The notes under the pieces are model-generated. The model did not search any database. It had not been told where the DNA came from and worked only from the letters and a program-made list of their open reading frames with translations. The translations under genes were made by a program, and so were the position numbers. A stretch of 64,000 nt of DNA, from the NCBI GenBank assembly GCA_021904315.1, contig CM038908.1, positions 23,952,501 to 24,016,500 of the forward strand, written 5' to 3'. Shown here in pieces: positions 45,166 through 58,510 of this stretch. The first letter of the stretch is position 1. Each line of letters begins with the position of its first letter. The stretch comes from Sphagnum magellanicum. Lineage: Eukaryota > Streptophyta > Sphagnopsida > Sphagnales > Sphagnaceae.

Positions 45166-48100
45166 ATTTTAAACCCAAGATATTGCAAACATCATGCTTT
45201 TGTTGGAAGTAAGAATCATGTGCAAAACATCCATAATGCAAAATATGAATATGACACATTTTGTAATGTTGCCTAAAAAAGTTTATTATAAACAAGGTCA
45301 TCACAAAAGTAATCCCACCATATACGATAATGTTCAAGTTTTCATTTTCACCAAATGCTTACAATATGACCTATTCAACTACCTCTATGCTTGCCTCTTC
45401 TTGAACGTAAAGATCAATTCCTCATTGTCATTGCCTTCAAGCTTGGCCTACATCAAATTGCACAAATTTTCTCACCCTTATTTTATTAATAGAACTTGCA
45501 CATGCATAGTGATAATGATGATCAACTTGAAAACAAGTGACAAATCAAATGAAAGACAATGCAAATTAAAAATTGAAATATTATGAACGGGAGAGGAATG
45601 CACAAAATGCATACATGAATAAATTTTTGTGCCCCTTGAGAGGAGAGCGATAATCTGCATGAGTGAAATGATGAGGAAAAAGGTGGGGGCAATGCAAAGT
45701 TTTGTCATTACATTATGTGTCATCTCCTCTATAAGCATCATCACTTTGCAAGTAGAAGGGGCATCACTTTGCAAGTAGAAGGGACAAATGCCCAAGCAAC
45801 GGTGGAGATGCTCTTTCAACCTTTTATCAAGGCTAAAAACAACTCTAGCAATGTGTTATATTCAAGACGGTATTTACCGCATCCAAGCACTATATCTTGT
45901 TAATGTTTGCATCTCCCCCACTCATATTGGGTGGTATACATTGAAAGACGATGTATATGTCACACTTGGGCCAATCAAGCAATAACAATCAACATGTGGC
46001 CAATCGCTAGCACCGAACAACATGAAGCAATCATCTTCATGTTTCTACTCAAATGCAAGTTTACATGAGCAAACCCATTTTCACACCACACCACTATGGT
46101 GCTTACCTCATCCAAAATTTTGTGGGCAACCCATTTTATTGTTGCCATATTGGAGATGCTTACATTCATGAATGCAAACTATATTTGACTATACAAGATT
46201 TCTGAACTCCTGGACCTTAGAAAAACTTGAAGCTGCAAAACAAATTTGTAGTACTTATACTCCCCCATTCCCAACCATTGTAAGATTTTGCCCTAAACTT
46301 GATGTGGGCAGTGGGCACCCAATCAAACAAAAAGATCCTTTTAAATGATGAGGCTCATGAGAACATTAAAAAATAAAATCATTTTGTTTAATTACGTGTG
46401 TTTTTGGGACAAGGTAATAACACTATTTTTTGAGAAGTCCAAAAGGGGTAGATGGGGTCCATCACCAACACACAAACACCACCTACCCTAAACTGTAAAC
46501 CCTTAACAATGTCAATTCTTTTTCTTCTAAAATTTACCCATCTGATAGGAGGAGGCCATTTTTACAAGACAAGAAATGAATGAACCTATGGGTAGGTTAA
46601 GGACCCCAAAGGGAACTATTTTGGGAACATGGGTGCCCCATGCCCCCATGGGAGTTGAAAGAAGGACCCAAATTCCCATAATAGTCCCATTTGAAGCCCT
46701 TACCCCAAACCAGTAGAATTATGTTTTTGTAATCGGACGGATGTGATTCATTTGAAAGGAAAGGAGACGTCAACCTAATTGAACATTCTATAAGTTCTAA
46801 TTTTTAAAAAAAACTTTATTCCCAAGAATTGAGAGAGAGAGAGAGAGAAATACTCTTAGTTTGTTAGAAACTAAATCTATTATTTTATTCATTTTATGTT
46901 ACGAGAGATGGTTATAAATGTCCAATGAGATCATATATGAGCTTTTGATTTTGGTTGGAACCTAACCTAATGTAAACCTAATTTCTTTTTATTTGTTGAA
47001 AGGTGGTATTAATTCTAGCATTGCATAGAATGGGGTATGTTATGAATGTCTTATTGGAATGTCCATGGGTTGTCAATTGAACTAAAACTTTGGTAGCTCT
47101 AGTTGTTTGGTCCCTACGGTAAGTTTGGAGTGTGTCCTATGGCAAAAAAATAATAAAAAAATCAAAGATCCCATCATCCATTTTGGGAGGCCCCAACTTT
47201 TGCATTTCTTACCCAATTTGGAGTTTGTAAAGGGCTACAAAGGGTTAAACTAGTGCCCTACCAAAAGTCTTGGAAATTGAAGGCCATCAAATGCACAATC
47301 ATTGAACCCCAACTCTTTGACCTACTAAGTGTTCGGTGACCGGCCTATCTAACCTTATATGTAAAGAATATAGATGGGCTGATTTTTTAAAAATATTATA
47401 ATAGGGCATATTCTTAAATGGAATTCTCTATTTGCAAGACCTTTTCCATTTTGGGAATGATCTTCCATTTTGTGCGAAATCATCCAGAATGTCTAAATTT
47501 CGTGACAAGATCTTTACATTGGGTAAGGCCCCCTTTGACACACGAGGACATTATTATTAGAAGCATGATTGTTGAATTCATTGTTGGGTTTAGGGTTAGG
47601 GTTTTGGAAACCTAAAGTTTAGGTTTTAGGACAAAGGCATTAATAATTAATAAATGTGTTGTTCATTGAAAGGATTATTCAAATGAAGATGAAGCAAACC
47701 AACCTTCCATTCTTCCTCATGTAATTAAAAAGCCTAAGAAGTTTACAAACTTGGGTTGAGCATGGGGTGAACATTTGCATTGATATATCAATTGTTTTAG
47801 GTCATTTGAAACAATAACCATTGTTTTCAGAAACTCCTTTTCAAGGGATTTAACATTTAAACAAACAATTTCAATAGCACAATGTGTTGTCTCAATAATG
47901 GCCTTTATTCAAAACTTGAAAGAAGGGGTAAAAACTTTGGTGTTTGCCTTATAAATATATTCTTAAAATAACCTTGCCTTTGGGCTTTTTTTTAATCCCC
48001 TAAATGTTGGCTATCCATAAAATGAATGAATTTCATTAAAAGTGGGCTTCAAATGTTGAATCTAAATGTTTATTGCATAGGATTCATATGAATAGTCATA

Positions 48101-49840
48101 ACAAAAATGAAAAAAAATTTAAAGCTCAAGTTGAAACTTGTTTTGCCACCAACATTGGAGGAATTTCCAAGCTCATTTAATGACAATGTATTTTTATAAT
48201 GTTAGATTTTGATCCCACTTTAAGTCCAACCCCTTAATAGGAAGGATTGATTAACAATGGTTAATAAACCCTAAACCCCTTTATGAGAACACTTGATTCT
48301 TGTTAAGTCTTTTTTCTTTTGCATAAATTTTCATGTTTCTAAACATTCTCTTGAACTTACATTGAAGATGAAAAGACATATTGTAAATGTGATAATTATA
48401 AATCATAGCGCAAATTTGACCTTGAAAACATATATATTTGAATTGCAACAAAGATTCAAACATAATGCCAACATCTTACAACATATTCTTATGACGTTGA
48501 CATTTGTTCTTTAGGTGATGGTTTTGTCTTTCCAAGGGTTAGGTGTTGTGACCTTAACTTGGGTGTAGAACCATTGTCCAAGAAGGATAACAATGAAATG
48601 TTGATCTTCAGAGGAAAAAAACTAAATGCTTTCAATTGAAATTGGTCCAAACAGAAGACCAATTGTGAGCCTAACCTTGGGCTTGAAAAGAGAAGTGGGT
48701 GAGGAAAATGTATCAAGACCAAACACACATGCACACATTCCCACAAATGTGAAAAAACACACAAAACAAAATCCCAACACACTTTGGGATTTGGAGTTTT
48801 ATAATGTCTCAAAACAAGGTTTCAAGGACCAAAACTAGTCCAAATGACGCCCTATTTAGATTATTGGAAAGGCCATGTATAGTCCATATCTAAAGTGGGC
48901 CCATATTCCCAATTTGGATATCTAAAGTATAAGTTAAATGATCAAATCAATGGTTGGGAGTTAGGTTGCTAGTTTGTTTTTTTGACCAACTAAACCATTT
49001 GATAAATGGTTCAAATCACTTCAAATGGAGTGTAAAATATAATATTGAAAAATATTTTTAAGGGTTATATATTTTTGTTGAGAACTCTTGAATTAGAATC
49101 TAAATATTGTAGTTATAAGCCCACAAAATAATAAAATTCATACCTTGACAGTTTGGGAATTTTTTGCACCCTCATTTGGGAGTCTAAGGAACTACCCATT
49201 TTGATGTAGTTGGGCATAATCACACTATTGGGAGCCAAAACAATTGTAAGCAATGCTTAATTTTTCATTTTTTAGTGTCAAAAATTATATTAATTTACAA
49301 ATCATTCAAATGCATTTATGACAATGTTTATTGTGTAAACATGTACAATGATTTGTAATGAAAATGATGAAAATAGAATATTCAAAAGCATTCATTAAAC
49401 ATTATAATTGGTGTTTTTAGGTATTATATAAACTTTCATTATTTTAGAGATTCTTTACAAATGACATATTTAAAGAAGGTTCTTGAATAACATATTTACA
49501 TAATAATACATTGTAACATTGTTTTAATTTTTTTCAACTTTCAAATAGAATATCATTTTGGTATTTTTCGAGAATAAATAGACATTCAAGTAGATGAGTA
49601 TAGTTTTTGCTAGCTTGTTTGCACCTAATTCCCACTACCATCTACAAAATATAGTGTAGGGAAAAAAGTGGCGACTCTTCCCAAATGTGTCATTCCTTGT
49701 TGTTCAACTATGCATTAATTTGTTTTCAATTTGCATCAACTATTTTCATTCTTGGTTTGTGTAGATTGACTTCACTTTAAGTTGATCATGTTGAGTTCAT
49801 CCTAGTCCCATCCCATAACTTCTACATGCCCTTCTTGCCT
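45166..49840. other. AT-rich intergenic, no gene recognised
   Basis: May include the outer end of the Harbinger element, but no terminal inverted repeat was found. Short (GA)n at 46,831-46,848. 46,620-46,720 has a small hairpin-prone stretch (CATGGGTGCCCCATGCCCCC). TTTAGGGTTAGGGTTTTGG lies at 47,588. Frames at 45,194-45,820 on both strands have no known motif. Confidence 0.4.
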
Positions 49841-49842
49841 TA

Positions 49843-50430
49843 GTGCATGGAGCTAGGTAATGCATTCAAAGTTTTCAAATCTTTTTCAATGTGCACACAC
49901 ATTGGAAAGTTTATCTTGAGACATTATGGCAAGCCTTTGGGCATGTGTGATTTGGAACTTTTAAAAAAAAATCATTTTCATATTTCATTTGACATTGCTC
50001 CTAGTGGCCAAGATTTACCTCCTTATTGTTCCCCTTTTTGTCATATTATCCACATAATTTACAATGATATTGCAATTCCTTACAAGCCATGGAGATAACA
50101 TCAATTAATGGAATTTATTATTATGATGTAATTCTAGCATTAAACATAATGGACCATAATTTTCATTCTAAGTTGGAATGGGATGTTATTAGCAATAAGG
50201 ATATTAATTACGGAATTGATTAGGTTCCGCTAAATGTCCATTCACATTGAGGATACACAAGGCATATTGTTGTTCCATTTACTCTTCTTTTGGCACAGGG
50301 TTTAGAATGATAATGAATTATGGATTACATACACTTGTGCATCATTGACACAAAAGGAATGGATAATATAATATGATGTGATTAATTTAACCCCATGCAT
50401 TAATGATGAAACTTTCACGTCAAAGTAGTG
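49843..50430 (+). pseudogene. Coding-like decayed segment, family unknown
   Basis: The frame at 49,847-50,098 (83 codons) reads as natural-looking protein (KPLGMCDLELLKKNHFHIS, PPYCSPFCHIIHIIYNDI, AIPYKPWR). Further words such as ELWITYTCASLTQKEWI follow after stops, near 50,318-50,370. Amino-acid mix is unlike the low-complexity frames nearby. I cannot name a family. Confidence 0.25.
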
Positions 50431-50433
50431 AAT

Positions 50434-50447
50434 GGGGGGGGGGGGGG
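50434..50447 (+). repeat. G14 homopolymer
   Basis: Fourteen consecutive G in AT-rich DNA. Other long runs: G13 at 54,705-54,717, G14 at 60,120-60,133 and G24 at 61,778-61,801. Confidence 0.95.
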
Positions 50448-53400
50448 TATATGATGTTATAGATGCATTAGATGGGAACAATGGTTTCAATGTTCATGTC
50501 CTTGTCCAAACTTTACTTTCTCATCTTTTTTTTTTGTCTTCTTTTGCAACTATGGTGAATGCTTGTAAATTTTTATTAGATGTTTTAAGACTAGGTGTGC
50601 ATAGTGCATTCATCACTTTCATGGACACCTTCCATCATAGTTTATGAATAAGTTAAATCTATAAAAGCCAAACAACAAGTTGGTTAAGACAAGTTGGAAC
50701 CAAATGGTGTTAGGAGTTAGTGACATGCAACCCAAACTCATTTGACTCACGCTTTCCAAACCCTTGAAAGGACACATCATTCTCCTCCCTATAATATATT
50801 ATGTTATGTGATTGGCAATGGAAGATACATCAAAATGGTATAAATTCCCAGGGACAGTCCCAAAAATTGTCAAATTATGAATCTAACAACTTTTAGGCTC
50901 ATAACTCCCACATAAAAGCCATGATTGAAGAGCTTCAAATGGAAAAGTTATAGCCTTTGAAAATATATTTGCAATGGCATACCATGTGTTTAATTTGCAT
51001 GTTGTTTAAGCTTTGTTTCTTGGGTTTTAATGATTGGGAGTTAAATTCTTAGTGTAACTTTTGGCCATTTTTTTGACCATAATTCTTAGGTCAAAAATCC
51101 AAATGGAAAATGTGAACTCACTTTCGATATCAAAGTTCAATTTACATTCTTGGTTCCAATGGTATATTAGGGAGTTACATGCTTAATTATGGAGCATACA
51201 CATCTAACACATGCCTAGGGGACCTACACATTTTCATGCTTAGGCGGGGGGACCTAAACATGTACATACATAGGCACTTCCCAAAAACATTATCAATGCT
51301 CTAATTTTAGCAAATGTAACATGTCACAAGTCACATTGTATTTTGGAATCACATATGTTAGTTGTAATATTATATGCACCAACACACCATAGGCACCACA
51401 AATGGGTGTAGTCACAATTCAATGAACCAAAAAGGGTGTTATATCATAGACATAATTAGTCAAAACAAAAAATGATTTATGTTTTCCCATTTGGAACCAT
51501 GGCAAATTGTTCAATTTTCATTCATATGGATGCTAAAAAGTTCAAACCAAAAATCCATTTATTTGAATTTTAGGTTTAGGTTTTAGTTTGAAACATTTGA
51601 ATATGAACACCTATTGTGTCAAAGAGAGTCAATTTTATCATTTGAATGGACTCATATAATAAAAGCATTTTGATGAAAACAAAAAGATATTAAATTCCTA
51701 TTAACCACACTCAAAACACACTCATACCTATATGCATGTTATGTTTGTTTAGAGATTGGATTTTAGGCAACAAAATGATTGATGGGTGAAATGTCACAAA
51801 TTTTCAAAGAAATACCCACTAGATTTGTAGAATGGGCAACCAAGGTTTGATGTGTTACTACCTTTAAAACCAAGGATGTGGGTGTTGCGCAACACAATGC
51901 AAAAGAAGGTGGATGAAATATGTATACAACAATGTTGACAATTGAATTTTAATGAAAAAAACCTCCAATTTGGTTGTAGATTTTTAAAATTTTTTTGGAA
52001 GAAACTTCTAGTTTTAGTATAGTGACAATACAAATTTATTGTTCATAAATGTTGGTCATTGATTGACCATTAATTTCAAAATGTGAAAAGTTAAAAAATA
52101 ACTACCATAATGTGAAATATTGTTCTTGTTGGACTATGTGGAGTTTGACATAATTTCCAAACAATATATATGTTTTATTGTTCATGATTTTGGTTGTAAC
52201 ATTTTGATGTTTTAACATCCATGTATTATCCTTGGAACAATGTTGTTTTGGGTTTTCATCATCTCCAACTTCATACCTTCCTACACCATAAAGTCATATT
52301 CTAACCCATTCAACATAAATGTGTTTTCACAATGGTCAAGATTGTGCTCATGTGCTAACAACATTTTTTTCATTTCTTTTAATTTTATTGATTTGTGTAA
52401 ACATATAGAAGGTCTTGAGTTGGTTTGGACAATAAAATGGGCTTTCATTTTTTTGCGAATGAACTAACAAAAGCTCCAACTCCATTCACAATTTGAAGCA
52501 CATACCATTAATGAGTGAAAAAATGGTAAAGTATGCCTAATTAATTATTTTTTTTCGGGTGTAATCACACTAAAAAGCAATGAAGTATCATTAAGATATT
52601 TTCAATATCAAAACTAATCTTTCTATACCTTTGATTGAACTTTCAAAAATCTAAGGTCAAATATTGGGAAAATAATTCACAAAAGTATGCAAAAGTAGGT
52701 TTGGAGATGCATGTTCAAGTAAGTTAAATCTTACTTCCTTTACAATTATTGAGTAAAACATTCATGGTTCTATTCATTGGGGTTCAACAATGGAGTGTCT
52801 AATTTGTAAAGGATTCCAAAATGATAACTTTGGGTTTTTTTTTCCTATTTATATCATTATAACCGTGATGGATTGTTGTATGCCAATAAATAAAATGATG
52901 TTATGTTAAACTAATAATTTAAAAGAAACACTAATGATATTTGAATAGTACATTTGAGAGCACCAAAATAGAATTAACATTTATGCTAATGCATTTTAGA
53001 CTTACTTGAGTGAAATCAAACAATTTTTTTTCAATTTTTTAGAACTATTTGCATTTTTGGAAATAATCATAAATGTTTATCAAACATGTGTAATTCTATA
53101 ATATTATCATAAGGAAAAGGATGGAATCACACATAAATATTTGATTTTAGAATTATTTGAACAATAATTTATATTTTGTTTTTAACAATTGTACATTCAA
53201 AATACAAGTAGATTTACAAGGATCACAAAGTGATTCCCTTTACCATGTTTGCACCTTAACAAACACTTTCCTTGCAAAAGGCCCAATAATTACAATGTTT
53301 TGTTTAGGTTGATCCCAACAATTGTATAAGCAAAAGTTTTAGTTTTCTTCTAACATGTTTAAATGCTTCTTAAATAATATAAGGACTTTGGGTAATCCAT

Positions 53401-54465
53401 AAGCATGTGCTATGTTTTCCCAACTTTGCACACATTTTAGCCAATGATGTGCTCCATCTTCTCATGTCACTCACCTATTGTGAACCCCTTGTGCATCATC
53501 AAGAACAAAACATTTGATGTTTTGTATGCTTCATAAATTATTCAAGTTTTGGATTGCATTTTGTTGCTTAGTTGGTTGTTGAAATCTATGGCCTTCAAAA
53601 TCTCATTCACCTTTTGAAGTACAATTCCTCCAAGTTGGATTATGTATGTATCAAATTTGCATCGTAAGAATGTGTGTTGGTCCAAGCTAGTCCTATTTCA
53701 AATTGGATTGGATCCTATTACTTGGTGTCCCATTTTAGGTGTTCTATAAATCTTTCATTGAAGAATCAATTGAACATTTGGGGTTTGGGAGGGTATTATG
53801 TGTTGATTCTTACACAATTGTTTATCTTTGTGGTGGTTCTAATCACTATATGTTTCTTGTTTTGATAAGGGAACCAAACCAAGATCTCATTGCGAGGATC
53901 AAACATTTAACATCATGTGATTTTATTGACTAATGTTTGTTAGGGTTCCAATTTGCACCAAGATCAAGAGCACTTTTATCCTCTCGTTTCATTCATAGTG
54001 TCTACTCACATACTTTTGGTAAGCCCTAAGTTTTTCACCACGTCCAAATTTGTGTATTGTTTTCACATTAAACAATTCTTGTTTATGAGCTCCTAAGCCT
54101 ATCTTTTAGGGCTCAAAGAATTACTCCTTCCACATCTAGTTCTATTAGTGTCTTTCCCACAAATCCTTCTTCACAAGTCCAAGTTTTAGCCTTTGTCCCA
54201 TTTGTTTCACCTAGGACCTTGTTGAGGATATTCTTGCAAGTGATGCAAATTGGCTCCCTTTCGAAAACACTCCATGATCCTTGTAGCAAGTAACATATCC
54301 CATTGTTTTTCTACCTCAAAACCCAATGGCTTGGAATGAGTTTTTTTGGGGGGTCCATTGTGGTAGAATCATGTAAATAATGCATTCACCACGACACTCT
54401 TTTCAACTCCAAATTAGAATGATAAGACTCCGGAGAGTGTGTTGCCACTTTACTCCATCACACTA
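50448..54465. other. AT-rich intergenic, no gene recognised
   Basis: A frame of 64 codons at 53,739-53,933 and DNA on to about 54,250 have somewhat coding-like translations, but no motif I can name. Elsewhere only short, low-complexity frames. Confidence 0.4.
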
Positions 54466-54470
54466 GCTAG

Positions 54471-54930
54471 GAGACCAAAGCTTTACCTTGGCCACAGGGT
54501 TGGTTGCACATGCTTGTAATAGTAGTAGTAGTAGTGGGCCTCAATCAGCTTTGCCTTACACCCACTACCTAAAAACTTGTGCTAGCTAGGGTTGGCCACA
54601 CTTGTGAGAGAGAGACTTCACACACACATGAGGACAAAGCTTTTCCTTGGCCACAGTGCTTGTTGCACATGCTTGTAGTGGGAGGCTAAATCAACCTCTA
54701 CCTAGGGGGGGGGGGGGAGGGAATTACTAAAAATTTGTGCCACTTGATTCATCCATCATCTGTTCATCCATCCATCCATCCATCCATCCATCCATCCATC
54801 ACACATGAGGACAAAGCTTTATGCCTTGGCCATAGGCTTGCACATGCTGATTGTTCACCTAAAAATAAAATCACCCTGACTTTACACTCCATGAACCCCC
54901 TAAAAGTTTGTGCCAACACCCCCCCCCTCC
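54471..54930 (+). repeat. 160-180-bp tandem repeat, three copies
   Basis: Each unit begins GAGGACAAAGCTTTNCCTTGG at 54,471, 54,630 and 54,807. It then has CACAGNGCTTGTTGCACATG and ends CTAAAAATTTGTGCCA or a close variant. Spacing is 159 and 177. Differences are mainly inserted simple repeats: (TAG)n in copy 1, poly-G and (ATCC)n in copy 2, poly-C and (ATCC)n in copy 3. Confidence 0.85.
54765..54800. repeat. (ATCC)n microsatellite
   Basis: About nine CATC/ATCC units. A second tract of about seven units lies at 54,927-54,955, each at the boundary of a 160-180-bp unit. Confidence 0.95.
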
Positions 54931-54955
54931 ATCCATCCATCCATCCATCCATCCA

Positions 54956-55756
54956 CAGCACATGGAAGAATGTCCCAAGAAGAAGAATACCCTTACTACC
55001 TTAAACCTAGCTTGTGCTTATCTTTGAGGGTTTGTTGGTATTGAACTGAGTCAAAGCATGGGTGTAGTAGTAGACCCTAGGTTAGAAGGTTAGAGGGTTA
55101 GAGGTTAGGTTCAAGGCTTTTTTTTTTTTTTAATAGTGAAAATGGAAACTAATTATTGAGCTTTGATTCTCTTTTTACTCTTTCTTGGAGCCTGGTGGCT
55201 TAGGAAATTTTTTTAACAAGGAAAGAATAAAATGGATTGGTTTGCATCAGAATATGTACACCCATTAGCCCAAAATGGCAAAACTGCCTTTTCTTGCAGC
55301 CAACTAGGTGAGCCAGCCATGCATCCAAGGGAGTCCAGGTTTTTTGTTCTTTTGGGGGAGGGTGTGTTGGATTTGGGGTTGTTCCCAATGTGTTCCCCCA
55401 ACATGTTCCCAATAGCTCCTCACTTTATCCCAGATCCTTTGCCCTAAGTTCTACTCTGGTAGCCTATATAACCAGCCCAAAGGGAAAGGATTGCAACATA
55501 TTTATTTTGGGACCGTGCAAAGCTTGATAATTTCTTTTAGTGACGGGCCAATTAAAAAATGCCCATCAGAATTTTATAAATAATAAATAATAAATAATAA
55601 ATATATATATATATATAATTGGGGGTCAGTCTGCATAACTAATTAATATGAGTCACAATATACTACCATGTGTTAGCTCTTATTCTCCCTTTAATTTGAA
55701 CTAATTAAACCCTAAACCCTAAGCAGGAAGAACCAGTGTGTATATATATATATTGG
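54956..55756. other. Intergenic, slightly GC-richer, no gene recognised
   Basis: 55,230-55,440 is GC-richer with overlapping frames of 63-71 codons on both strands but no known motif. A T12 run lies near 55,120, AT-rich simple repeats at 55,580-55,618, and AAACCCTAAACCC near 55,706. Confidence 0.4.
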
Positions 55757-56235
55757 CAGGCAAGGATATTGTGTTTAGTTTCATTATAGAGTATACCCTA
55801 GTACCTTGGCCAATTCGAGACTAATTATATTAATTTCAAAAATGTTGAAAATTTCAAAAATGTTGAAATTTTCAAAAATGTTGAAATTTTCAAAAATTAT
55901 TTTTTCCAAATCAAAAGAATTGTAAAGGATGATAATGAATATTTAAGAATATTCCATTTGTTGGAATGGCCAAGGTACTACAGTAATAGCTTAAGGGATT
56001 TTGGCCCCTAGGTAATAATAATAGGTCTATTTGTTTTTATACGAGGATTTTTGAAAGATGATATTTTGGCTTGTGTTGAAACTTGAGAGTAGTTACCGAG
56101 TTATAATAACTTGAAGGATTTTGGTTTCCTTTAGATGATTTTTTGAAGATTATATTTTTGCATGGTGAAATATTTGAGTTTCAAAAATTCTTCACTTGCC
56201 TCATGATACTTTTTAACATAAATGGCAACTTGACC
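55757..56235 (+). repeat. Direct duplication, copy 1 (interrupted)
   Basis: Shares a long series of words in order with 58,511-58,830: GGCAAGGATATTGTGTTTA, CATTATAGAG, AGCTTAAGGGATTTTGG, TAATAATAATAGGTCTATTT, GCTTGTGTTGAAACTTGAG, CTTGAAGGATTTTGG and GCATGGTGAAATATTTGAG. Copy 1 has an extra segment at 55,796-55,983 that is absent from copy 2. Confidence 0.85.
55796..55983. mobile_element. MITE-like insertion (~188 bp) with ~18-bp terminal inverted repeats
   Basis: The left end CTAGTACCTTGGCCAATTC and the right end GGAATGGCCAAGGTACTAC are inverted copies of each other. The segment interrupts a duplication whose other copy (58,511-58,830) reads straight through as CATTATAGAGTTATAGTAGC, giving a natural empty site. 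Inside are three or four copies of a 19-bp unit TTCAAAAATGTTGAAATTT. The target duplication is uncertain (a short TA-containing word). No coding capacity; superfamily unknown. Confidence 0.6.
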
Positions 56236-56895
56236 ACAATGTGACACACTCCTTGTTTATCTAAAATTCAATTAAAATAATTTTTAATATAAAAAATTTG
56301 GAATTTTTAAAAAAAATTTAGAAAAATTAGTTGAGTTTAGTTTAGACTAGAAAATAAAATAAAATTCCCAATTTCTTTGTCAAAAAATGGTGAAATTTCA
56401 CCCTAAAAAAATCCATTGGTGCCGAGAAAAGGAATACAACCACCCTTGGATTTCATGGAATTACAAGGGGTACCCATACAAGTATGGTAGGGGTACAAAG
56501 CCTGGGTTGCATGGTATGGGGGTGTTGTGTGGTGATCCTGGCAACAACCCCAATGAAGCCATGTTCTTCTTTCTTTCTTTCTTTCTGGCTTTTCTTCTTC
56601 CTCTTCTTCTTGTCCTATGCAAAAAGATTGGAAAACAGTGGCTAGCCTAGTACCCATCTTCTGGACTTTCCTTCCACCAGTGTCAGAACCACAAGTGACT
56701 CATATAAATTCCCACACAATAGAGAATGTTAGAATTTGCATGGTGGCGGTGAAACACTTCCCACTAGCCCTAATAATTCTCCACTTTTCAACAATTTGTT
56801 GCAAGCATATAGGTATTTCTGTTTCATTAGTTTGCTTTCGTATTTTTGGGCACCCAAGGATTCCGGAGCTTCTATCAATTACATTGTTAGTTTAT
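56236..56895. other. Intergenic, nothing recognised
   Basis: AT-rich up to 56,380, then moderately GC-rich to the minisatellite. Frames at 56,387-56,970 overlap on both strands without known motifs. A (CTTT)n tract lies near 56,565-56,585. Confidence 0.4.
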
Positions 56896-56899
56896 AGTG

Positions 56900-57412
56900 G
56901 TTTTCGACCAATGGGTTTAGGGTTTTTGAACATTCCGGCGTGGTCCCAGTGGTGCAACATTCATTATTAGTGTTTTTGACCAATGGGTTTAGGGTTTATG
57001 AACATTCCGGCATGGGTCCTAGTATTGCAAGATTATAATGTTTTTGACCAATGGGTTTAGGGTTTATGAACATTCTGGCATGGTCCTAGTATTGCAAGAT
57101 TATAATGTTTTTGACCAATGGGTTTAGGGTTTATGAACATTCTGGTGTGGTCCTAGTGGTGCAACATTCATTATTAGTGTTTTTGACCAATGGGTTTAGG
57201 GTTTATGAACATTCCGGCATGGGTCCTAGTATTGCAAGATTATAATGTTTTTGACCAATGGGTTTAGGGTTTATGAACATTCGGGCATGGTCCTAGTATT
57301 GCAACATTCATTATTAGTGTTTTTGACCAGTGGGTTTAGGGTTTATGAACATTCCGGCATGGTCCTCGTATTGCAAGATTGTAATGTTTTTGACCAATGG
57401 GTTTAGGGTTTC
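56900..57412 (+). repeat. 67/72-bp minisatellite, eight units, each with a TTTAGGG
   Basis: Units begin GTTTTTGACCAATGGGTTTAG at 56,900, 56,972, 57,040, 57,107, 57,179, 57,247, 57,319 and 57,386. Spacing alternates between 72 (units with GTGCAACATTCATTATTAGT, or a close variant) and 67-68 (units with ATTGCAAGATTATAAT). Every unit contains GGTTTAGGGTTT and GAACATTCYGG. The last unit is truncated. Confidence 0.95.
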
Positions 57413-57419
57413 ATTTTAG

Positions 57420-57870
57420 GTATCAGGTGGGTACTGGTATTGGGTACGTTTTAAAAAACTTTCATACCAATATGGTCTTGAGCTGATGATATGAGGCGGG
57501 TATATTACCAGTGTTGGACTGGTATATAAGGTCAGAGACTGTTATCAATACTGGTATCAACATTGGTATCAGCTTAATACCAGTACCAGGCTGGTAGGGA
57601 CATGAGGTAACACCCATCTCACACCAGTCTATATACCCGGCATATACCAGCCCAAAATCAGTATTGAACCTAATACGAGTATCTGAAGGGTATCAAAATA
57701 AGTTGATACCCGGTCAACACTGATATATGTGTATATACCTGATATTGAGACTGGTATAAAACTGGTACAAGGCTGTCGTTACCTCAGATTGGTAGGGTCC
57801 CTTGCTACCACTGTTGATACCAACCTTGATACCCGGTGCATGCCTAAATACCATACCAAGGCTCTGTATG
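57420..57870 (+). repeat. GGTAT/ATACC-rich repeat (family E), copy 1
   Basis: Dense CTGGTAT and ATACCAG words in both orientations. Ordered matches to 60,530-60,760 include CTGGTATTGGGTACGTTTT, CTTTCATACC, TATATACCTGATATTGAGA and ACTGGTAC. The abundance of complementary words gives many possible local hairpins. Confidence 0.65.
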
Positions 57871-58009
57871 TATAATGACATGTAACTCAGCCTTTTTAAA
57901 AATTTATCGGTGAACTTTCGCCAAAAAAGTGAAATTAAAAATTGGAACAAAATGAAGTGATTTTGAAAGTTTTTAATTCCCCAGAAGTGAGGGAAAATAA
58001 TAATAAAGA

Positions 58010-58160
58010 TGGTTAGATTTCTTATATCTGGTTAAAATTCTGTAGCCAAAAACATAGAAGGACAATTAAAAGATTTGTAATTTCGTATGTGAGTTATAGC
58101 CATATTTGGCTAAATCTTCCTAAGAACAGCTGAAAATACAGACAATACGAAATGGGTATC
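58010..58160 (-). repeat. Dispersed repeat family B, good copy (inverted)
   Basis: Read on minus: CTTAGGAAGATTTAGCC, AAATATGGCTATAACTC, CATACGAAATTACAAATC and TTTTTGGCTACAGAATTT, matching 8,383-8,535 in order. Confidence 0.6.
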
Positions 58161-58510
58161 CCTAGCTTCCCAGTGTTAATCTCACAAAGGTTTGGGCTAT
58201 ATTTTGTTTTAAAAAAATAAAAATGAATTAAAACATAAAATAAATAATAGCCCAAATCTGAAGGTGTTGGAAACCATATACCATGTTGGTCACTAACAAT
58301 ATGGTTGGTAAGTTTAGAGTTTAGACCAGTAAAGGAGTCAAAGACCAGTAGTGTTCACTCCCTGTTGGGCATTGTAGTAGGAATGGCACCAAATAACCGG
58401 CGGTTCTCTTCTGACTGTAATATTTTTATTCACAGATTGATGCACATCTTCTTACTCCTAATCATGTAGGCCATTTACAAAATCCTGGTTTATTGGGCTT
58501 GTCTCTACCA
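58161..58510. other. Intergenic with one AACCGGCGGTT motif
   Basis: ATAACCGGCGGTTCTC lies at about 58,394, preceded by CTGTTGGGCATTGTAGTAGGAATGGC (a family A-like word, shown here as CTGTTGGGCATTG and AGGAATGGC). No gene. Confidence 0.45.

Noticed and set aside
56900-57412. CRISPR-like array
   Set aside because: Units are contiguous and the whole unit is conserved with no unique spacers, in a plant nuclear context; it is a minisatellite.
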